A DNA stretch of 46,358 nt from an uncultured Rhodospirillales bacterium. Its GTDB lineage: Bacteria; Pseudomonadota; Alphaproteobacteria; Azospirillales; Azospirillaceae. Numbering within the stretch: position 1 is the stretch's first letter; each line of letters opens with the position of its first letter. The notes beneath the pieces are model-generated. The model saw nothing but the letters and a program-made list of their open reading frames with translations, did no database searches and was not told the origin of the DNA. This document shows, piece after piece, positions 17,066-25,635 of this stretch. The stretch spans positions 1-46,358 of the forward strand of contig CAIXKV010000078.1 in NCBI GenBank assembly GCA_903920145.1, in the 5' to 3' direction. Both the position numbers and the translations under genes were made by a program.

Positions 17066-19492
17066 ATGAGCAACGATCCCGCAAAAAACGAACAAACGTC
17101 CCAGCTTGATACCTGCCTGACCCTGGCCGGACATTACCATGTGAACGGGCAACTGCGAGAGGCGGAAACGCTCTATCGGCAGATTCTCGCCGTCGACCCC
17201 AATCACCTTATCACACTCAAAAATCTTGGTATTCTACTCTCCAACTCCAATCGCCTCGACGACGCCGCCGATCTGCTAGAACAAGCCAGCCGACTGGATG
17301 CCACCAATGTTTCCCTTGCCACCACCGTTGGCTCGCTCTTGATCCAACTTGAGCGGTATGAGGAAGCGACCTCGCCCTTTCTCCGGGCAATCGCCATTTG
17401 CCCGAACGCCAGCGATGCCCACCTGAACCTCGGCGTTGCATGGTTGCGAGCCGGCATTCCGCGACGGGCCTTACGCAGCCTGCGCCGAGCCGTAGCCCTA
17501 TCGCCCAACCAGAGCAAAACCCATTACTATTTTGGCCGATGCCTACAGGCCACAAACAGCCTTGACGAGGCTGAAATTTGCTATCGCCGCGCCATTGAGC
17601 ATAAAGCGGACCTCGCCGATGCTTGGATGTATCTGGGCATATTACAACTTGAACGGGGCAATATCGCCAAGGCCATCGACGACTGCCGTCGAGCGAGCGA
17701 ACTCGCTCCGAATCAAGCCACGGCCTTCACCAGCCTTGGAAATGCGCTGAATGCTGCGGGGCAGCGTGAAGAAGCCTGCGCCATCTATTGCCGAGCCATT
17801 AAGCTGGATTTTATACAAGAGGAAGCTAACAAAAACTTTGCAAACCTTCTACAGAGTTTATGGAATTCTAATAAATTAAGAAATATTGTTGAATTTTACC
17901 ATTATGCCCGTCAATTAAATCATAAATACAGGCGCTATCTCTTTAAGGGCATGAATGACGTAACGCGTTATGAAATCGACGACAATAAACCAGAAACAAT
18001 GGATGAAACCAGAGTTAGGGCTATTTTCTTTTTTTCAGATATTCTTGAAGATATTGGTCGCGGTAACGAGGCCGAGCAGTGTGCTACGGCTCACCTTAAC
18101 GCGCCGATGGCAGGCGCTCTTTACCATAATTTGCTCGGGTTGTTCTATGGCCGCTCTGGCATCCTTAATAAGGCTGTGGCTGCCCATGATCGAGCGGCCG
18201 CTCTTGATCCCGACAACGTCGTCTACCGCTCCAATCAAATCTTTATGCGTCTTCTTGAACCGGATATGACGAATCATCGTCTTTTTGAGTTCACCAGGAC
18301 CGCCGAATTCAACTCCAATCGCATGATTCAGACTCGCCACTTGACCAAGAAACCTGACAAAGAAAAAACATTACGCATTGGCTATGTCCTTGATCTTCTT
18401 CTATATTCTGATAATATTTATAAATATCTTATGGGACCGATAGTCCATTTCTTAAATACTGAAAAATTTGAGGTCTTTATTTATGGCGACTCTGAGCGTG
18501 GCGTTGAAGAGTCATTAATAAAAATGTTTCCAAAAATTCGCGCATGGAGAAATACTTATGGATTAACGCGCGATCAAGCCCATGATCTTATTCAATCTGA
18601 CGATATTGATATTCTAGTTAATTTGGTTGGTCGGGGTTATTTTATCGAAGATCGGACGCTATCATTCTTTTACAGTCGACCGGCCCCAATCCAGGTCACG
18701 CTTGGCGCCTCAATGACCACCGGCCTTGACGCCATTGATTACTTTATTGCTGATCCCTGGCTGGTCCCGCGTACCGGAACCGAGCAATTTTCCGAGCGTG
18801 TTGTCCGCATTCCCCATGTGTTTGCTTTTCCTCCAAATTTTTGCCTAGCGCCGCCCGTTGCGCGGCCTCCGATGCTTCACTGTGGTCGAATGTCGTTTGG
18901 TTTCTTTGGCAGCACATGCAAACTCAACGACGAGGTGATCGCTCTTTGGTCTGAGGTTCTCACTGCCGTAGAAAATTCCCAACTGCTTATCAGAGGTGGA
19001 TTTTCGAGTGAAACCGCTCGACGATATCAACTTGACCGTTTCTCCCGCCACGGCATCGACGAAAGCCGCATAAAACTGCTACCAAGAACTTTTGAGTATT
19101 TTGATTATTTACAGGGGTACAATGAGATTGATTTATCTCTTGATCCCTTTCCCTATTGCGGTGGGCAAACCACCCTCGAATCCCTGTGGATGGGCGTCCC
19201 CATGCTCACGCTCCCCGGCGAGCGTTGTGTCGGACGGATGAGCCTGTCGATTTTAGGCACAATGGGACTTGAAGCGTTCGCCGCCCGCTCAAAGCAAGAC
19301 TATATCGATATTGCCGTAAAAATTTCGCGCAATCCCGCCCAACTTGCAACATTACGCAACACGTTGCGGGAAACCATGAGAACATCCCGACTGACCAATG
19401 CTCCCGGCTTTGCCCACAACATCGAGCGCACATGGCGTGCCTTATGGCGCCGATGGTGCGAACAGCAATGCACCGATACTGACGCGCCTTGA
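17066..19492 (+). CDS. TPR / SPINDLY-like glycosyltransferase 3 (divergent)
   Basis: An 808-residue protein. TPR units occupy about residues 25-260 (QLREAETLYRQILAVDPN; AEICYRRAIEHKADLADAW), with another TPR near 360-400. A GT41-like catalytic region starts near residue 436 (LRIGYVLDLLLYSDNIYKYL). The segment that carries the catalytic-domain His in relatives (DLREHAVG in glycosyltransferase 1) is replaced here and has no His. The Lys in FGSTCKLNDEVIALW (about residue 619) remains. The sugar-nucleotide loop reads YCGGQTTLESLWMGVPMLTL, with Gln 701 where many have His. It may have a different donor, or act as a partner or pseudo-enzyme. Base composition drops to AT-rich between about 17830 and 18700, unlike the flanks. 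ATG 17066 is chosen because the TPRs start just after it; upstream codons derive from the repeat element and leader. Confidence 0.85.
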   Translation: MSNDPAKNEQTSQLDTCLTLAGHYHVNGQLREAETLYRQILAVDPNHLITLKNLGILLSNSNRLDDAADLLEQASRLDATNVSLATTVGSLLIQLERYEEATSPFLRAIAICPNASDAHLNLGVAWLRAGIPRRALRSLRRAVALSPNQSKTHYYFGRCLQATNSLDEAEICYRRAIEHKADLADAWMYLGILQLERGNIAKAIDDCRRASELAPNQATAFTSLGNALNAAGQREEACAIYCRAIKLDFIQEEANKNFANLLQSLWNSNKLRNIVEFYHYARQLNHKYRRYLFKGMNDVTRYEIDDNKPETMDETRVRAIFFFSDILEDIGRGNEAEQCATAHLNAPMAGALYHNLLGLFYGRSGILNKAVAAHDRAAALDPDNVVYRSNQIFMRLLEPDMTNHRLFEFTRTAEFNSNRMIQTRHLTKKPDKEKTLRIGYVLDLLLYSDNIYKYLMGPIVHFLNTEKFEVFIYGDSERGVEESLIKMFPKIRAWRNTYGLTRDQAHDLIQSDDIDILVNLVGRGYFIEDRTLSFFYSRPAPIQVTLGASMTTGLDAIDYFIADPWLVPRTGTEQFSERVVRIPHVFAFPPNFCLAPPVARPPMLHCGRMSFGFFGSTCKLNDEVIALWSEVLTAVENSQLLIRGGFSSETARRYQLDRFSRHGIDESRIKLLPRTFEYFDYLQGYNEIDLSLDPFPYCGGQTTLESLWMGVPMLTLPGERCVGRMSLSILGTMGLEAFAARSKQDYIDIAVKISRNPAQLATLRNTLRETMRTSRLTNAPGFAHNIERTWRALWRRWCEQQCTDTDAP

Positions 19493-19553
19493 TCGTGACG
19501 CACCGCCGTTCTCAGGCTGCGACCGCAGCCCCGCGCACCCGCCCAGCGTCTGA
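19493..19553. repeat. Fragment of the palindromic element downstream of glycosyltransferase 3
   Basis: It contains CACCGCCGTTCTCAGGCTGC, GACCGCAGCCCCGCGCACCC and GCCCAGCGTC, matching the inverted element core with a large internal deletion. It directly abuts the full copy that follows, suggesting repeated insertion or recombination at this spot. Confidence 0.6.
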
Positions 19554-19700
19554 TACCATCGAGCCTTGATGGTGACACATCAAGGCTGCCCTCAGACGCC
19601 GGGCGGGCGCATCCGCGCCCTTGGCTTCGCGTCCACGAGGACGCGGGGCCGCCGTCGCGGCCCGAGGACCGGCGATGTGTCAGTATCAGGGCTCGCCGGT
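19554..19700 (+). repeat. Full-length palindromic element copy
   Basis: A 147-bp copy starting TACCATCGAGCC and ending GCTCGCCGGT. The third hairpin is the GCGTCC-ACGA-GGACGC type, as at 1-210 and 46237, while the copies at 14964 and 34971 have GCGCGC-ATGG-GCGCGC; both arms changed together. Flanks are CTGA on the left and ATGA on the right, so a clean 4-bp duplication is not seen. The left neighbour is itself an element fragment. Confidence 0.85.
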
Positions 19701-19999
19701 ATGAACATCAAGGCTCGGTCGCATGAGTCCACATGATGCACCATATGATCACTCTGACCTCGGCATCATACATTCCTTCAGTTACAAACAATTCATAATC
19801 AAAATAAATCGCTCTCCAGAGTGATCGCGAAACTGTTTTCCGGCGGTTTGGCCCCGAATGGCTCGCGTATCGGACACAGTTCGGCTGAAATTTTCCCGCA
19901 AACTTGACGTAAACACTTTATCAACAAAGCTATAACGTCGATACTTCTTTGGTGCGTCCACCATCTGCTGGTCTATCGCAAGGGCAAAGGAGCGGTCTC
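19701..19999. other. Intergenic region upstream of the chemoreceptor
   Basis: About 300 bp of more AT-rich sequence. There is no convincing gene; the short reverse-strand frame at 19782-19964 shows no family features. The ribosome-binding site AAAGGAG at 19985-19991 belongs to the chemoreceptor. No certain promoter was identified. Confidence 0.5.
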
Positions 20000-22078
20000 A
20001 TGTCAATTCGGGGTTTCCTCCGGGCCAGCCTCACCATCGTTGGCATTATTATCACAGTGATGGCCGGGTTGTTGATTTCAGAGCATATACAGACAACTCG
20101 TGATGCCGGCCTTGCTCGCGAAATGATTGATGTGCTGGCGGCCAGCACCGTTATCTCAGAGAAATTGGCGCCAGAACGAGGCGCGACCGGAGTCGCCATC
20201 GCGACAGCAGACGAACCGACCCGGCAGACCCTAGCCGACGCCCGCAGCAAAACCGATGCGGCTTTGGCCGAGGCCAACAGACTCATTGCAAACGCGACGT
20301 TTTCAGGCCGGGAAGACATCGCAACGGAGCTTGCGACGCTGACGGCCAGCCTCGCGGCTTTACGGGCTCGAACAGATGCGCTCTTGGCAGGAGACAAATC
20401 AGCCCGGACACCAGACGCCAATCAGGCGATCATTTCCAGCATCAACGACCTACTCGAACGTCTGGGAACCCTTGCCAATCGCATCGAACAGCAGCTTTCA
20501 ACCCTGGACGCCGAAGCGGCCAGACCGGCTGCCGTCGCTCAAGTGGCCTGGACGCTCCGCGACAGTGCCGGTCGCCAATCAATCCTGTTTCTCCAGGCGA
20601 TCAATAGCCATCAGGCAGCGCCGCCTGAAATCCATCACAAACTGGACATGGCCCAAGGAGCCATCGATCAAGTTTGGCAGCGCCTACAGGTGGTGGCGGA
20701 CTCGCCTGACAGCCCCCCGCTCTTGCGCGAAGCGATGGCGAAGGTGCGCGGAAGCTATTTCAGGGGGATGGAAAGCCTGCGCCAACGCGTCACCAAGGCT
20801 GGTCTGACGGACGGCGCCTATGACATCGACGGGGCCGGATGGCGCCGCCTCAGCGCCCCGATGCTCCAGTCAATCTTGTCGATACGGGACGCTGCGATCA
20901 CCGAAGCACGGGCCGCTGCCGACGCCCGCCAAGTCCGCGCCCGTTCCAACCTTGTGGGGGTCGTGCTTCTGTTCGGCTTTGCCCTGGTGGTGTTTGGGGC
21001 CGTGGTCCGGGCGATAAACACACGAGTTTCCCATCCCTTGACGATCCTGACCGCCGCCGTAACCCGGATGGCCGAGGGTGAACATAACGCCGCGATTCCG
21101 AGCACCGGGCGTTCCGACGAAATCGCCCACCTTGCCCAGGCCATCGAGATTCTTCGAACCAGCGTTCTCCGAGCGGACGAGATGACTCGCCGTCAGCGCA
21201 TCGAGGCCGAAGCCAGGGAAGCCGGACGCCTGCATCTGGATGGCATTACCGGCACCTTTACCTCTGTGATCGAGGCCATTACGGCAGCCGTCACCAGCGA
21301 TGCCGATGGCGTCCGTACCAGCGCCCGGACCTTGACCGACATCGCGGAAACCGCAAGTGAGCGTTCAACGTCCGTCTCCATGGCTGCCGATCAGGCAAGC
21401 GTCAACGTCCGAACCGCAGCCACAGCTTCCGAACACTTGGCCACATCCATCGGCGAGATTTCGCGGCAGGTGGCCGAAGCCTCCTCAACCAGCGGACGCG
21501 CCGTGGCCGAAGCGGGGCAAACCGGCCAAATCGTCGGCAGCTTGACAGCAGCAGCAACCCGAATCACCGATGTCGTCAAGCTGATCAGCGGCATTGCCGC
21601 CCAAACCAATCTTCTTGCCCTGAATGCCACCATCGAAGCGGCGCGGGCCGGCGAGGCTGGTAAGGGCTTTGCCGTGGTTGCAAACGAGGTCAAAGCGCTG
21701 GCCCGCCAAACGGCTCAGGCCACCGAAGACATCCACGCCCATGTCGACGACATCCGGTCCCAGACGGAAAAAGCCGTCACAGCCATCGGAGGCATTGGAC
21801 AAACCATCGCCGACGTAAACGGCCTCACCGTCAGCGTCGCCGCCGCAGTGGAGCAACAAGGCGCCGCCACACGAGCCATCGCCCATAGCATCCAGAAGGC
21901 CGCCATCGATACCGCTCAGGTTTCAATCAGCATCGGCCATGTTCTTGAAGCGACGCAGACAACCAAAAATGCAGTCAACGGACTGGCTGGATTGGCTGAC
22001 GATCTGTCCGAAAAGGCCGTGAGGCTACAGCGGGATGTCGGCGGCTTCATTTTAGGCGTGAGGCGTGCCCAGACATGA
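20000..22078 (+). CDS. Methyl-accepting chemotaxis protein (membrane-bound, two TM segments)
   Basis: A 692-residue transmembrane chemoreceptor that would signal to CheA/CheW. TM1 lies at about residues 8-29 ([15 protein letters not shown]). A helical periplasmic domain spans about 30-312; its [16 protein letters not shown] stretch and a following R..TDAAL resemble nitrate/nitrite-sensing (NIT-like) helical domains, though this is tentative. TM2 is at about 317-337 ([16 protein letters not shown]), then a HAMP domain to about 390. The C-terminal signalling domain contains the hairpin-tip signature ([20 protein letters not shown], near residues 533-552) and [15 protein letters not shown]. No C-terminal CheR-docking pentapeptide is seen. 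The upstream extension to 19949 is rejected because ATG 20000 has a strong AAAGGAG ribosome-binding site. Single gene, with the repeat element upstream. Confidence 0.93.
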   Translation: MSIRGFLRASLTIVGIIITVMAGLLISEHIQTTRDAGLAREMIDVLAASTVISEKLAPERGATGVAIATADEPTRQTLADARSKTDAALAEANRLIANATFSGREDIATELATLTASLAALRARTDALLAGDKSARTPDANQAIISSINDLLERLGTLANRIEQQLSTLDAEAARPAAVAQVAWTLRDSAGRQSILFLQAINSHQAAPPEIHHKLDMAQGAIDQVWQRLQVVADSPDSPPLLREAMAKVRGSYFRGMESLRQRVTKAGLTDGAYDIDGAGWRRLSAPMLQSILSIRDAAITEARAAADARQVRARSNLVGVVLLFGFALVVFGAVVRAINTRVSHPLTILTAAVTRMAEGEHNAAIPSTGRSDEIAHLAQAIEILRTSVLRADEMTRRQRIEAEAREAGRLHLDGITGTFTSVIEAITAAVTSDADGVRTSARTLTDIAETASERSTSVSMAADQASVNVRTAATASEHLATSIGEISRQVAEASSTSGRAVAEAGQTGQIVGSLTAAATRITDVVKLISGIAAQTNLLALNATIEAARAGEAGKGFAVVANEVKALARQTAQATEDIHAHVDDIRSQTEKAVTAIGGIGQTIADVNGLTVSVAAAVEQQGAATRAIAHSIQKAAIDTAQVSISIGHVLEATQTTKNAVNGLAGLADDLSEKAVRLQRDVGGFILGVRRAQT

Positions 22079-22100
22079 GAAACCGGCCCCCCAGACCTTC

Positions 22101-22122
22101 GAGCCTTGAGCGCACAAGGCTG
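22101..22122. terminator. Stem-loop after the chemoreceptor gene
   Basis: AGCCTTG (22102-22108) pairs with CAAGGCT (22115-22121) across a short loop. The sequence (CGAGCCTTGAG...CAAGGCTGC) matches the left terminal hairpin of the palindromic element. It lies between convergent gene ends. No T-run follows, so a termination role is only likely. Confidence 0.5.
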
Positions 22123-22139
22123 CGGACACAGCCCCGATT

Positions 22140-22985
22140 TCAAAGCACCGTCATTAGGATCTCAGCCAAGGCATCGATACGCGCCCGCGAAGCGGCTTTG
22201 CGCCAGACCAAAAGGGTCCGAATCCGGCCTTCCGGTCCCAGTGGCAGCAACGACAGGCTTGATCGGCCTGGGTGGCTTTCGAGCAGACTCGCCGGCACCA
22301 GGGCAATGCCCATCCCGGCGGCCACGCAGCCGAGCATACCGTGATACGACGTCATCTCGACGATCCGATCCGGGATGACTCCGCGCGCCGTCACCCAATC
22401 CTCGAGGTGCTTCCGGTAGGCGCATCCCTGCACAAAGGTCAGGAGCGTCAGGCGTTTGCCATCGGGCGCCGAAGCCCCTGGCGGCATAACCACCACCAAG
22501 TCTTCGACATAGACAGCGCGGGTCTCCAGACGAGGATCCTCGACGGGTTCAGCCACCAGAGCGACATCAAGCTCCCCCTGAAGAACTTGACTGATCAGGG
22601 GGTAGGACGCACCCGTTCTCAGTTCCAAGGTAATGTCGGGATAGCGGCGGTGAAACGCCGCCAACGGGACCGGCAAACGAACGGCGGCGGTGCTTGCCAT
22701 GGTGCCCAACCGTAAATTGCCAGTTAACGTCCCACCACGAACCGCCTCGCGGGCCTCATCGGCCAGCTCAAGCATTCGCTGTGCATAGGTCAGAAGCACC
22801 ATCCCAGCGGGTGCCAGCTTCACCCCGCGACCATGGCGGCAGAACAACGCCACCCCCAGGTCTTCCTCCAGCTTTTTCATCCGGGTTGTGATGTTGGACT
22901 GAACCCGGTTGAGCCGTCCCGCCGCCTTCGTGATGCCGCCGGCTTCGACCACAGTGCGAAAGACGGCCAGATCGGACAGTTCCAT
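22140..22985 (-). CDS. LysR-family transcriptional regulator
   Basis: A 281-residue LysR-type regulator. The N-terminal winged helix-turn-helix covers residues 1-60 (DLAVFRTVVEAGGITKAAG, then LNRVQSNITTRMKKLEEDLG, then LFCRHGRGVKLAPAG). A periplasmic-binding-protein-like effector domain follows from about residue 90 (GNLRLGTMASTAAVRLP...). Length is typical. The gene is divergent from an EamA-type exporter and a tautomerase. By the usual logic of LysR regulators it probably controls those genes, responding to a small metabolite related to the exported compound. An inverted repeat in the shared promoter region is a candidate operator. Confidence 0.93.
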   Translation of the reverse strand: MELSDLAVFRTVVEAGGITKAAGRLNRVQSNITTRMKKLEEDLGVALFCRHGRGVKLAPAGMVLLTYAQRMLELADEAREAVRGGTLTGNLRLGTMASTAAVRLPVPLAAFHRRYPDITLELRTGASYPLISQVLQGELDVALVAEPVEDPRLETRAVYVEDLVVVMPPGASAPDGKRLTLLTFVQGCAYRKHLEDWVTARGVIPDRIVEMTSYHGMLGCVAAGMGIALVPASLLESHPGRSSLSLLPLGPEGRIRTLLVWRKAASRARIDALAEILMTVL

Positions 22986-23019
22986 CGATCTCTCTTTCTT
23001 GATTGTTCTCTTTTCGAGA

Positions 23020-23041
23020 TGAATTCCATCTTAACAATTCA
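23020..23041. promoter_or_regulatory. Candidate LysR-type operator between divergent genes
   Basis: TGAATT (23020-23025) and AATTCA (23036-23041) form a perfect 6-bp inverted repeat with 10 bases between. It lies 35-56 bp upstream of the regulator start and about 80 bp upstream of the exporter start. A second small palindrome, TCTC-N5-GAGA, lies just before it (23007-23019). Position and architecture fit a LysR binding site; binding is inferred. Confidence 0.4.
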
Positions 23042-23120
23042 TTATACGTGATTTATGCGGAACGGTAAAGTGTGGCTTGATGGCCCCGGATGGTGCGATC
23101 GCAGAGCCGGAGTGAGTGGC

Positions 23121-24035
23121 ATGACGAACAGCCTCCCCAATGACAGCCCCCCAATGCGCGGCTACCTGTTGGCCGCCCTGATCATCGTCATCTGGACCGG
23201 ATTCATTCTGGTTTCGCGCGTTGGCGGAACGGGATCTCTTACGCCCTACGACGTTGCCGCGATCCGAATCAGCGTTGCCGGCGTCATCGTCTTACCGTTG
23301 TGGCTGCGCATGGGACGGGCTTCACTGATGAATGGCAAAGTGGCCGCCCTGACTCTGACCGGAGGACTGGGATATACGTTACTGGCCTTTTCTGGATTTC
23401 ACACCGCACCAGCAGCCCATGCGGGAATCCTGCTGTCGGGCCTGCAACCCTTCGTCATGGCTATTTGCGCCTGGGCGGTGATGGGTGAGCGTCCCTCGCT
23501 TCAGCGGCAGCTTGGGATCGCGATCATTGCCGTTGGTGTCGGCAGCCTGGGATACGAAGTGCTTCAGAGTGGGGTGCCCACCTGGGACGGGGACATGTTG
23601 TTTGTCGGGGCTTCATTGTGCTGGGCGCTTTACACCGTGCTGGTGCGGCGCTGGCGGATTGGGGCTTGGGAGGTGACGGTCAATGTCGCGATGCTGGCGG
23701 CCCTGGTCTACCTGCCGATCTATGCCCTGGCACTGCCGAAAAACATCGGTGCGGCCAGCGTCGGCGAGATCGCTCTTCAGGCCGTTTACCTCGGGGTTCT
23801 GGCTGCCGTCATCCAGATGGTCATCTATATGCGGGCCGTGGAGCTTTTAGGAGCAACGCGCATGAGCGTTCTTGTCGCCATGGTTCCTCCTTTGGTTGCG
23901 ATTACGGCGGTCCCTGTTCTGAACGAGCCCCTAACCCCACTCATCGTGGTCAGCCTCCTGTTGGTATCGGCCGGCGTCGTTATCGGCAACTCCCGCACTC
24001 CTCCTGCCATGAGGGTATCCGAATGCCGTATGTGA
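23121..24035 (+). CDS. EamA/DMT-superfamily inner-membrane exporter
   Basis: A 304-residue membrane protein with about ten hydrophobic segments and two EamA repeats. The first repeat starts at YLLAALIIVIWTGFILVSRV with PYDVAAIRISVAGVIVLPLW; the second at MLFVGASLCWALYTVLVRRW. Members export amino acids, purine nucleosides or other metabolites; the substrate cannot be told. ATG 23121 is preferred over ATG 23055: it has a GGAGTGAG ribosome-binding site and gives the usual family length with the first membrane segment near residue 15. The stop overlaps the tautomerase start by 13 bp, so the two are very likely translationally coupled. Confidence 0.9.
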   Translation: MTNSLPNDSPPMRGYLLAALIIVIWTGFILVSRVGGTGSLTPYDVAAIRISVAGVIVLPLWLRMGRASLMNGKVAALTLTGGLGYTLLAFSGFHTAPAAHAGILLSGLQPFVMAICAWAVMGERPSLQRQLGIAIIAVGVGSLGYEVLQSGVPTWDGDMLFVGASLCWALYTVLVRRWRIGAWEVTVNVAMLAALVYLPIYALALPKNIGAASVGEIALQAVYLGVLAAVIQMVIYMRAVELLGATRMSVLVAMVPPLVAITAVPVLNEPLTPLIVVSLLLVSAGVVIGNSRTPPAMRVSECRM

Positions 24036-24226
24036 ATATCAAAATCACCCGCGAGGGGGCATCAACTGAACAAAAAGCGGCCTTGATCAGCGGCATCACC
24101 CAACTTTTGGTCGATGTCCTCGGTAAAAATCCGGCGACAACAGTGGTCGTGATTGATGAGGTCGAAACCGACAATTGGGGAATCGGCGGCGAACCTGTCA
24201 GTGCCCGACGCAAGCGCGGTCTATAA
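24023..24226 (+). CDS. 4-oxalocrotonate tautomerase family protein
   Basis: A 67-residue protein typical of small tautomerases. Pro follows the initiator Met (MPYVNIKITREGAS) and would be the catalytic base once Met is removed. KAALISGITQLLVDVLGKNP and TVVVIDEVETDNWGIGGEPV match the family's helix and second strand. It presumably acts as a small oligomer interconverting keto and enol forms of dicarbonyl compounds in the cytoplasm. The start overlaps the end of the exporter gene in another frame. Exporter plus tautomerase under a LysR regulator suggests handling of an aromatic or keto-acid metabolite. Confidence 0.9.
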   Translation: MPYVNIKITREGASTEQKAALISGITQLLVDVLGKNPATTVVVIDEVETDNWGIGGEPVSARRKRGL

Positions 24227-24251
24227 TCCCGGTTCAGAGGCTCTGTTCCGG

Positions 24252-24286
24252 CCCCACAAGGAAGCATGGCCTCCTTGTGGGGGTTT
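24252..24286 (+). terminator. Stem-loop terminator after the exporter-tautomerase unit
   Basis: An 11-bp perfect stem, CCCCACAAGGA (24252-24262) with TCCTTGTGGGG (24272-24282), closes a 9-base loop and is followed by a short T-run. It lies 26 bp after the tautomerase stop. The downstream gene is on the opposite strand, so it may serve both. Confidence 0.75.
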
Positions 24287-24297
24287 CGGGACGCCCA

Positions 24298-24759
24298 TTA
24301 GTGCAAGCGCCCTCTCCCTGTTCCCGTGCCAACCTGTGGCGGTGCCGAAACTCGCCGCAAGATGAAGGGGCTTTTCTCACTGGCCTCCTCCGCAGCCGCA
24401 GGATCGGCGGGCAAAAGCAGCAAACCAACCTTCCCAATTCTACCGTCAAGAATCTCGGATAATGCCTCTGTCGTCTCGGTGCACAGATAGACCAAGAGGA
24501 AGGCTAGGGCTTGCATCACCCTCTGATCGGTATGAGCATTCCCAATGACGGCATCCCATATCAGATGCTTGGCCCGCTCGGAATCATCACTGAATATCTT
24601 TCCAGATGCGAGATCAAGCCCCTTTACGAGAATTTTAGCTCGCTCTCTGGCCACCACAATATTATTAGAATCCATCAAGAAATGAATAATATAAGGTGGA
24701 GAGCATTCATCCTCGCCCGTTATTTCAAGTCCTTCTTTTAGGAAAACTTCGAATTCCAT
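24298..24759 (-). CDS. Hypothetical protein, 153 residues
   Basis: I do not recognise this family. The protein begins MEFEVFLKEGLEITGED and contains IIHFLMDSNNIVVARERAKI, a helical middle (HTDQRVMQALAFLLVYLCTE) and a low-complexity tail. There is no signal peptide, and the middle looks helical and soluble. ATG 24759 is preceded by a good GGAAAGGA ribosome-binding site, so I use it and not the longer frame starting at 24948, whose added residues look non-coding. It stands alone, convergent with the tautomerase unit and divergent from rpmB. Confidence 0.6.
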   Translation of the reverse strand: MEFEVFLKEGLEITGEDECSPPYIIHFLMDSNNIVVARERAKILVKGLDLASGKIFSDDSERAKHLIWDAVIGNAHTDQRVMQALAFLLVYLCTETTEALSEILDGRIGKVGLLLLPADPAAAEEASEKSPFILRRVSAPPQVGTGTGRGRLH

Positions 24760-25005
24760 CGGCACGTCCTTTCCTTTAGCCTCGTCCCTTGCTCCCATCC
24801 ACCGCCCCCAGACCTTAACAGCCGATGCCAATCCCCGCAACCGCCCCAGGCTGAGAGCAAATCGCCGCCTTAAGGCCATAACAATGGCACAAGACCGGGA
24901 TTGGGCCGTGACCACCCCGTCTAGGCAGGCTTGATGGGGCGACATCAAGACTCGATGGCCTGACCAAGAACATCATGAACACCAAGAACACCATGAAGAG
25001 CAGAC

Positions 25006-25034
25006 TTGACGATCGGCGGACTCTGGCCTACAAG
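25006..25034 (+). promoter_or_regulatory. Candidate sigma-70 promoter of rpmB
   Basis: TTGACG (25006-25011), a 17-base spacer and TACAAG (25029-25034) lie about 88 bp upstream of the L28 start. Spacing is ideal and both hexamers are close to consensus. Bases 24760-25005 upstream contain no convincing gene. Confidence 0.5.
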
Positions 25035-25121
25035 GGCGACGGTCGCCAAGCGGTCTCCGTTCGGCGCTGGGAATGTTTTATCCGCTGCCTTGTTCAGCAT
25101 TTTTGAAAAGGGATCCGTCCG

Positions 25122-25424
25122 ATGGCACGTCGGTGCGCCGTGACCGGCAAGGGCACGCAGTTCGGCAACAACGTTAGCCACGCCAACAATAAGAATCGGC
25201 GGCGCTTTCAGCCTAACCTTCAGGAAACCTCTTTGCTGAGCGATGCGCTTGGCCGGATGGTTCGTCTGCGCGTCTCGACCAATGCCATCCGTTCGATCGA
25301 GCATCGCGGTGGCATCGATGCCTTCCTGCTGTCCAGCCAGGATGCGGTGTTGAGCCTGGAGGCTCGTCGCCTCAAGAGCCAGATCGCCAAGGTCCGGGCC
25401 GCTAAGGAAGCCGTGGCCGCCTGA
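25122..25424 (+). CDS. rpmB: 50S ribosomal protein L28
   Basis: A 100-residue large-subunit protein. [20 protein letters not shown] and [14 protein letters not shown] are the canonical L28 N-terminus. The C-terminal extension ([20 protein letters not shown]) is the long form usual in alphaproteobacteria. An AAAAGGGA ribosome-binding site precedes ATG 25122. It is monocistronic, with a candidate promoter at 25006 and a stem-loop region after it. Confidence 0.97.
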   Translation: MARRCAVTGKGTQFGNNVSHANNKNRRRFQPNLQETSLLSDALGRMVRLRVSTNAIRSIEHRGGIDAFLLSSQDAVLSLEARRLKSQIAKVRAAKEAVAA

Positions 25425-25476
25425 AGCATCCGGGGGCTGCGGCCCCCCCCATAGGCGTTGGGATCAGGCTTTTCGT

Positions 25477-25518
25477 GGGTTTTGCCCACACCTGCAAAGG
25501 GCCAATTGGCCCTTTGAC
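25477..25518. terminator. Palindromic stem-loops downstream of rpmB
   Basis: A GTGGGTTTTGCCCAC hairpin (25477-25491) is followed by a perfect 22-bp palindrome at 25497-25518 (CAAAGGGCC arms around AATT). The GCCCACACCTGCAAAGGG portion matches, inverted, one arm of the larger hairpin element at 33001-33146, so both belong to a second repeat family. It lies between convergent rpmB and recX and probably ends both transcripts. Confidence 0.6.
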
Positions 25519-25635
25519 GCCTTGACGGATCAAAACCAAGGCTCGCCGGTATCACGCCTTGTGGTCAAGGAGACTGCGGTTCCTTGCAGGTTCAAGGCCG
25601 GGCTCCTGAAGTCCGCCGACAGTTTGCCCGTGTCG

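Noticed and set aside
19554-19700. Target-site duplication at the copy starting 19554
   Set aside because: Flanks CTGA and ATGA differ by one base and the left flank is another element fragment, so I do not claim a duplication here.
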